Source: Clarkia xantiana subsp. parviflora (lineage: Eukaryota; Streptophyta; Magnoliopsida; Myrtales; Onagraceae). From it: a DNA stretch of 64,000 bases. The stretch covers positions 1,922,001 through 1,986,000 of the forward strand of contig JAPTYO010000008.1 of the NCBI GenBank assembly GCA_036873135.1. Reading direction: 5' to 3'. Below, piece by piece: positions 59,003-64,000 of this stretch; the stretch's first letter is position 1; the number at the start of each line of letters is the position of its first letter. The notes beneath the pieces were generated by a model. It saw nothing but the letters and a program-made list of their open reading frames with translations. It did no database searches and was not told the origin of the DNA. The position numbers and the translations under genes were made by a program.

Positions 59003-60818
59003 TATGATTGGTTATTTGTTTGGTTGATTAACAACATTCGGAAATGGTGTTATAACCGTCATATAACTACCATCATTCCGAAAATTGAATGAATTGATCT
59101 AGTTAATTATTTAAATGAATTAATCGCATTACATTCACATAAAGCTAGCATGTAAATAATAATAATATATATAATGCATGGTTGGGTGGTGGAATTAGTA
59201 AAAAGTAGACATTATGAATATATAGAATTTATTAATTGGGTTTACCAACTTTGAGGTACGAAGTGTAAATATAGAGAGGCAAGGCCCCTTTAGCTCGCTC
59301 ATGGATTGACTGATTCATAATAAGTAGAATTTAATTTTACTGCCACAACTCTTCACTATCCTTTTAATTACTTGGCACCCCACCCACTCCCCCAATTAAT
59401 ATGATTATTAAATTTCTATATACTCAGTCTTAGATTTAGATAGGCCGGCCCCTACTCCTATCAGAGATTCCTTAGACACGTGTTTTTGGGATGTAATAAT
59501 AAAAGTAAATAAAACTAAGGAAATTATGGAAAATAACCAGTACAGTAAATAAATTACAGGGTTAATAATCTTCAATTTGACTCAATTAATAAATCTTCAT
59601 CTAAATTTTATTATTTTAATATTACATTCCTAAATTTTAATTTCTGAATAAATTTATATCTATTATATTTTATGTCAAATCCGAAATAGAATTAAATCCG
59701 GCAAGAAATTGAAATGATTACTATAAAACATTTAATCAGACACTCAATTTAAATAAACCATTGAACTAGTAAAAAATATTTACCTGCAAAATTTTCAATA
59801 TATTCAGAATCTATGTTGGAGATATAAAAAACTTTACGTAGCCGGAATGTATATATTTTATATCCAGTTTGGTAGAAATTTTAATAAATATAGCGTTGAA
59901 GATTGAAATTTATACAACCAAATTTAATAAATTAAAATTCAGTTTATAATTTATAATTAGATGAAACTTCAGTAACAACGATTTATTTAATTACTAACCA
60001 TACTAGATTTACCAGATTTTAACCTTCCGTCTAACTCGGAACCTTGTCTTGTCCTTCTCTAGTACTAGATTCAAAATTTCAAACTCTTAGTTTTATTGTT
60101 TATTATATATACACGAAAGATATACTTTTTATCACTGCTAAATTTTGAAGAAACGTTTATCAAAAAAAATTTGAAGAAAAAAAAACTAATAATCATTTCA
60201 TCTGGAATTTCACTTGGATCAAAACTAATAATATTCATTTGATTTTGCACGAGAATTTTTTAATTATATAATATACTAAAAGTATATATATATATATATA
60301 CACATCCTATTACTTCTGTTTATTCATTCATTTGTTACCATAATATATATGTTTCAGGTTCAGGGTTTGTTTTTAACATTTATTTTTAAACTGAAAAAAC
60401 ATCTTATAGTCATAATATAATACTTTTAGAAATTACAACTATTTCAGTGTTATATTCAATGTAAAAAAATATTATTATAAAAAAAAAGTAAATATAATTT
60501 AAGATATTAAATAGTGTTAATTATCAAAATTACTATCTAACATTTGTAAGTTTGTTTTTGAACATTTTGCTAACTCAAATTTCATATCCACACAAGCAAC
60601 TAGCTCCGTTAAATTCCCATCTAATTTCACCAAAAAAATACGTGGACAACCCTTTTCCAAAAAAAAAAGAACCAAATGCAATAAATTGATTACTTAGATT
60701 AAATATATTATTTCATCATAAATCCAGTAGTTGTAGTACTGTCTCGCCAAAATTGCAGAAAAATAATACTCTATCCATAATAAATCAATCAAGAAAACTA
60801 AAAAACCGGAGTTGATCA
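59003..60818. other. Gene-free AT-rich region
   Basis: No gene is seen. A stretch at about 59563-59995 starting GGGTTAATAATCTTCAATTT resembles the decayed inverted-repeat family at 35955 and 49748. The right end includes the 3' flank of the RSA1-like gene. Confidence 0.45.
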
Positions 60819-63800
60819 TCACAGAGCTTGCCTTACGAGCTTGTCATACAGAATTCGGTCGTCTCTCCCGGTGTTGCTCTCTAACAATGCACTTTGCACC
60901 AGCTCCTGAACATCAACCAACAACTACCTTCAGATAACCCAATTGAAAAAAACAGCAAATTCTCAAAAAGTCGCGAAAATTCCTTACCTTTACATCTCTG
61001 TGAGAAAGGAACTTTCCCAAGTTGTGAATAATTAACCTCATATCTTCAACCTGAGTGAGAGGGAAATAAAAATAAAAAAAGAATTTACACCCAATATCAC
61101 AGCAAATAAAATATCATGCTAGACAAATATATGTATGAAATCAGGAAAAGTTTTTAATACTTACCCTAACGTAGCCAACACGATTTCGGTCAAAGAACCT
61201 GAAAGCCTGTTCAAAAGAGCTAACTGTCAAGCAACTGTGAGTAGAGGATACAAAGACTGCTGCTAAAAAACTGTAGTTACCTGCAATATTTCCTTGTCAA
61301 CAGTATACTCCTTCACAGCATCATCTTGTTTTTTGCCACTCTCCAAAGAATGATCTTGTTTTTTGCCACTCTCCACAGCATGATCTTGTTTTTTGCCACT
61401 CTCCACCTTGTCCGACTTCCCCGGTGCTGTATCTGCATCACTTTTTGGCTTTGCCACTGCTGCAGATGTTTCCTTTAATTTGTCACTTTCCTCTTCCTTA
61501 GTTTCACCAGCTTTACTGCTATCGCCGTCCTCCTTTTTGGGTTCAATGTCCTTTTTGGGTTCAATGTCCATTTTGGGTTCAACATCAGCGTTCTCTTTCT
61601 TATCAGATTTCTGTAGAGCAGCATAGCTCGATTTATAATTCGAGAACAAGAAAATAATAGCATTGACAATCAAGAAAAATCATGTCCCTCTGTTTAGAAA
61701 TATACTGAAAAGCCCATTTTTATTATGAGATGATAAACTTACAACATTGTGCAGCTGATAGTCTAAGCATATGATATAGGCAGATGAATGGGAAAAACAT
61801 TTCTGCTTCGAATTGCATGTAGCTAAAAAAGATTATGTACCTCATCAGCAGATCCATCTTGAGGAGTTTCTTCTTCCACTTCTTCATATTCCTCAGGATC
61901 CTCCTCAGGATCTTCTCCGGGATCTTCCTCAGGTTCCTCCTCTGGATCCTCCTCAACCTCCTCAATCTCCTCAACCTCTTCTACATCATCCATCTTTGCA
62001 TCATCAGCATGTATAGCTGGAGCAGCATCCTCCTTGTCTTCCTTGTCCTTCATTTTCTCATCATTTGGCTGGACAGAGCTTGGTGCCACATCAGCGGTCG
62101 GTATGGATTTTACAGGATCCTTGCAAGTCTTTGGAAGCTTAGCTGATGCTTTTTTATCACTTTCACTCTCCTGATTTTCTTCCCGTCTTCTCTTGCGCTG
62201 ATTTCTTTTCATGATGAATGTACTTCGCAGTTTCTACAGATACGAACCATAAATTATATCATACATAAAGAAGGATATTATAAACAGTAACCAAGATGCT
62301 GATTCAATTCTACATATTGATGATTTCTTCCGTTTATCACAAAAATACCTGTAAAAATGTTAAAAGACGACAACCCATCTCGTGCTGGAGCATCTCATAG
62401 AGTGACTCCGCAAATAGCGAGACCTCAAATGTTGATTCATCCATTAGCTTGTCTGGGTAGTCTAAAAGTGAATCCAGAGAAAGAGACACTGAATGCAGCT
62501 GCAGATAACATGTAACAAATAAGCTAATACATGAGGTACAAACTAAATCTGAAAGACTGGAAACTGAATACAAGAGAGGGTCTCTTTTGAGAAGGTCATT
62601 AACTTACTTTAGAATCCCTGCCACCACTTGTCTGTAGGATAAACCCAGGCCGAGGTGGTACTTCAGTTTTCTTCTTTCCTTTTTCTTCATCTAGTTTATT
62701 CCGAGACTCTTTCCTCTGAGTCTCTTTTTTCTCCTTTGTGGTCGCCTCTTTTGACTTCTCCCCTTCCTTCAACTTCTCACTAGTAACCTTCACCTCTGCT
62801 TTCTTACTAGCGACATTTTTCTCATCGACCTCCATCACAACCTTCTTATCCTCTTTATCACCTTCTGCCTTCACAGAGGAACTCGGTTTATCTTGTTTCG
62901 GAGAAGCCAACTTTGTCACCTCCATATTTCCTTCCCCAACAATATCCTTTTCATCTCCACCTTTAGTAGCTGCCTCTTTTGGTTTCACTTCAGCAGGTTT
63001 CTTCTTGACAACCTTCTTAACCACCTTCTTTTTCACGGTTGTTGTCTTAACACTGCTGTTCTCCCCAACAGCATCTGCAGAATCAACTTTCTCCTTCCCT
63101 TCACCTTCTATCTGAGCAGCTTTCTCCTCTGCTGCCTTGTTCTTAAGAGCAGAAGCCTTTTTCACAATTTTTTTACGAATGAAGGTCTTTACAGTGGAAG
63201 AACTGCCACCTTGTTCATTTGTACTCTTATCCTCTTCGTCTTTTTCAGAGATCTTGTCGTTGTCTTTTGCTGGAGCCTTCTTTGCAACCTTTTGCTTGAC
63301 AATCTTCCGCACAATCTTCTTCTTTACAGGCGGCTTTACAGCTTCAGCAGACTGAGCATCTGCAGCATCTTCCTTGCCTTTTTCATTGCTACTCACTGCT
63401 AGTCCATCAGTTTTCTCTTCAGTTTTACTGCCTTCACTGCCTAACTTCACAGCAGCAGCTTCTCCAGAGGATGAAGAAACTTTCTTCTTTTCTAATTTTG
63501 CTTCAGATTTCTCAGCCTTTAAGGAATTAGAGTCTTTGTCTATAAAATTCAATCAAAACAATTATCAGAACCTACTAGATATTATCAAGTTGCATCTCTA
63601 TGTTCAACTTTTGATTAACCTACCTTTAAGCCCCTCCTTGTCCACCGACTTCTGAAAAAAAAAATATATATATGGTAAGTCTATGTCCCATTTTTTTTAA
63701 AAATAATTTTTTTTGGGTAGAATTATACCTCTTTCTTGGTAGATCGTTTACGTTCTCGTTCAGCTACAGTGTTCCTGTGGAGCAGCCATTTCTCTCGCCA

Positions 63801-63902
63801 TGCTTCTAACGATGGGAGACACTCAGCTAAGTCCGGAACAAAAAGCACAGTGATCTCCTTGTGAGTAGAGAGTCCATCTGAGCCAACTCTCTCATAATGT
63901 AT
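60819..63902 (-). CDS. RSA1: RSA1/CCAR1-like nuclear protein, 3' part
   Basis: This is the C-terminal part of a large protein matching SHORT ROOT IN SALT MEDIUM 1 and animal CCAR1/DBC1. Nine exons join in frame on the minus strand: 63902-63729, 63651-63624, 63539-62608, 62498-62349, 62233-61841, 61610-61281, 61206-61165, 61050-60988 and 60905-60819, for 732 residues in the window. The first encodes the DBC1-type segment (KEITVLFVPDLAECLPSLEA). The 932-bp exon is a Lys/Glu-rich low-complexity region. Next is a helical segment (SLYEMLQHEMGCRLLTFLQ), then basic KRNQRKRRREE and a long Glu/Asp tract. The C-terminus is an EF-hand-like fold (FRFFDRNRVGYVRVEDMRLI). In Arabidopsis RSA1 acts in the nucleus in salt-stress gene control. 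The 5' part lies beyond the window. Confidence 0.88.
61311..61410 (-). repeat. 30-bp coding minisatellite in RSA1-like gene
   Basis: Three tandem 30-bp units encode ESGKKQDHAV, ESGKKQDHSL and ESGKKQDDAV. The unit length is a multiple of three, so copy-number change keeps the frame. Another short run (EPKMDI/EPKKDI/EPKKED) lies at about 61530-61590 in the same exon. Confidence 0.85.
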
Positions 63903-64000
63903 CTATATAGCAACCACAAGTAACATAAACAGATTAGCTTAACATAGACAGCGACATAAAAAAAATACAGTACACTTCTCTAACTCCCCAGAATTCTGTC

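Noticed and set aside
62738..63402. Plus-strand frames of 125 and 169 residues
   Set aside because: Antisense shadows of the Lys/Glu-rich RSA1-like exon, giving Phe/Leu/Ser-rich translations.

Overview
This is a stretch of plant nuclear DNA, almost certainly from a eudicot. It is AT-rich, its genes are split by short GT-AG introns, and it is full of small inverted-repeat transposons. The recognisable proteins are plant-specific: a GH1 beta-glucosidase, an E+-type PPR protein, a GNOM-family ARF-GEF, a Rubisco LSMT-type SET methyltransferase, a MIXTA-like MYB and an RSA1/CCAR1-like protein. I saw no bacterial operon, CRISPR array or organellar block. The exon joins given here were worked out by hand from reading frame, splice sites and family resemblance; no transcript data were available.

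Layout. At 286-1603 (+) lies the 3' part of a GH1 beta-glucosidase gene whose 5' part is outside the window. At 1720-3617 (-), tail to tail with it, is a small thylakoid-lumen protein resembling PsaN. At 5224-6828 (+) is an intronless PPR gene. At 8024-10294 (+) is BUB3.3, a spindle-checkpoint WD40 protein. At 13.0-14.4 kb is an unidentified locus that looks spliced. At 18886-24413 (+) is a GNL1-type ARF-GEF. At 25488-30912 is a full-length Ty1/copia retrotransposon with near-identical LTRs but a broken reading frame. At 30978-33351 (-) and 36664-39293 (-) are two tandem LSMT-type methyltransferase genes; the copy next to the retrotransposon has lost its C-terminus. At 43372-45492 (-) is a MIXTA-like R2R3-MYB gene. 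From 45.5 to 60.8 kb no gene is visible, only AT-rich DNA, transposon remnants and one odd GC-rich island. At 60819-63902 (-) is the 3' part of an RSA1/CCAR1-like gene that continues past the right edge.

The genes do not form a pathway. They are ordinary single plant genes for cell division, vesicle traffic, chloroplast function, epidermal differentiation and stress-related transcription. The best leads are: (1) an old duplication that gives BUB3.3 and GNL1 similar upstream/leader DNA; (2) a methionine in GNL1 at the Sec7 position that governs brefeldin A response; (3) the LSMT pair with one truncated member beside a young copia element; (4) several non-autonomous DNA transposon families, some with intact target-site duplications and some present in two or more copies within the window. 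I found no convincing undescribed biological system.
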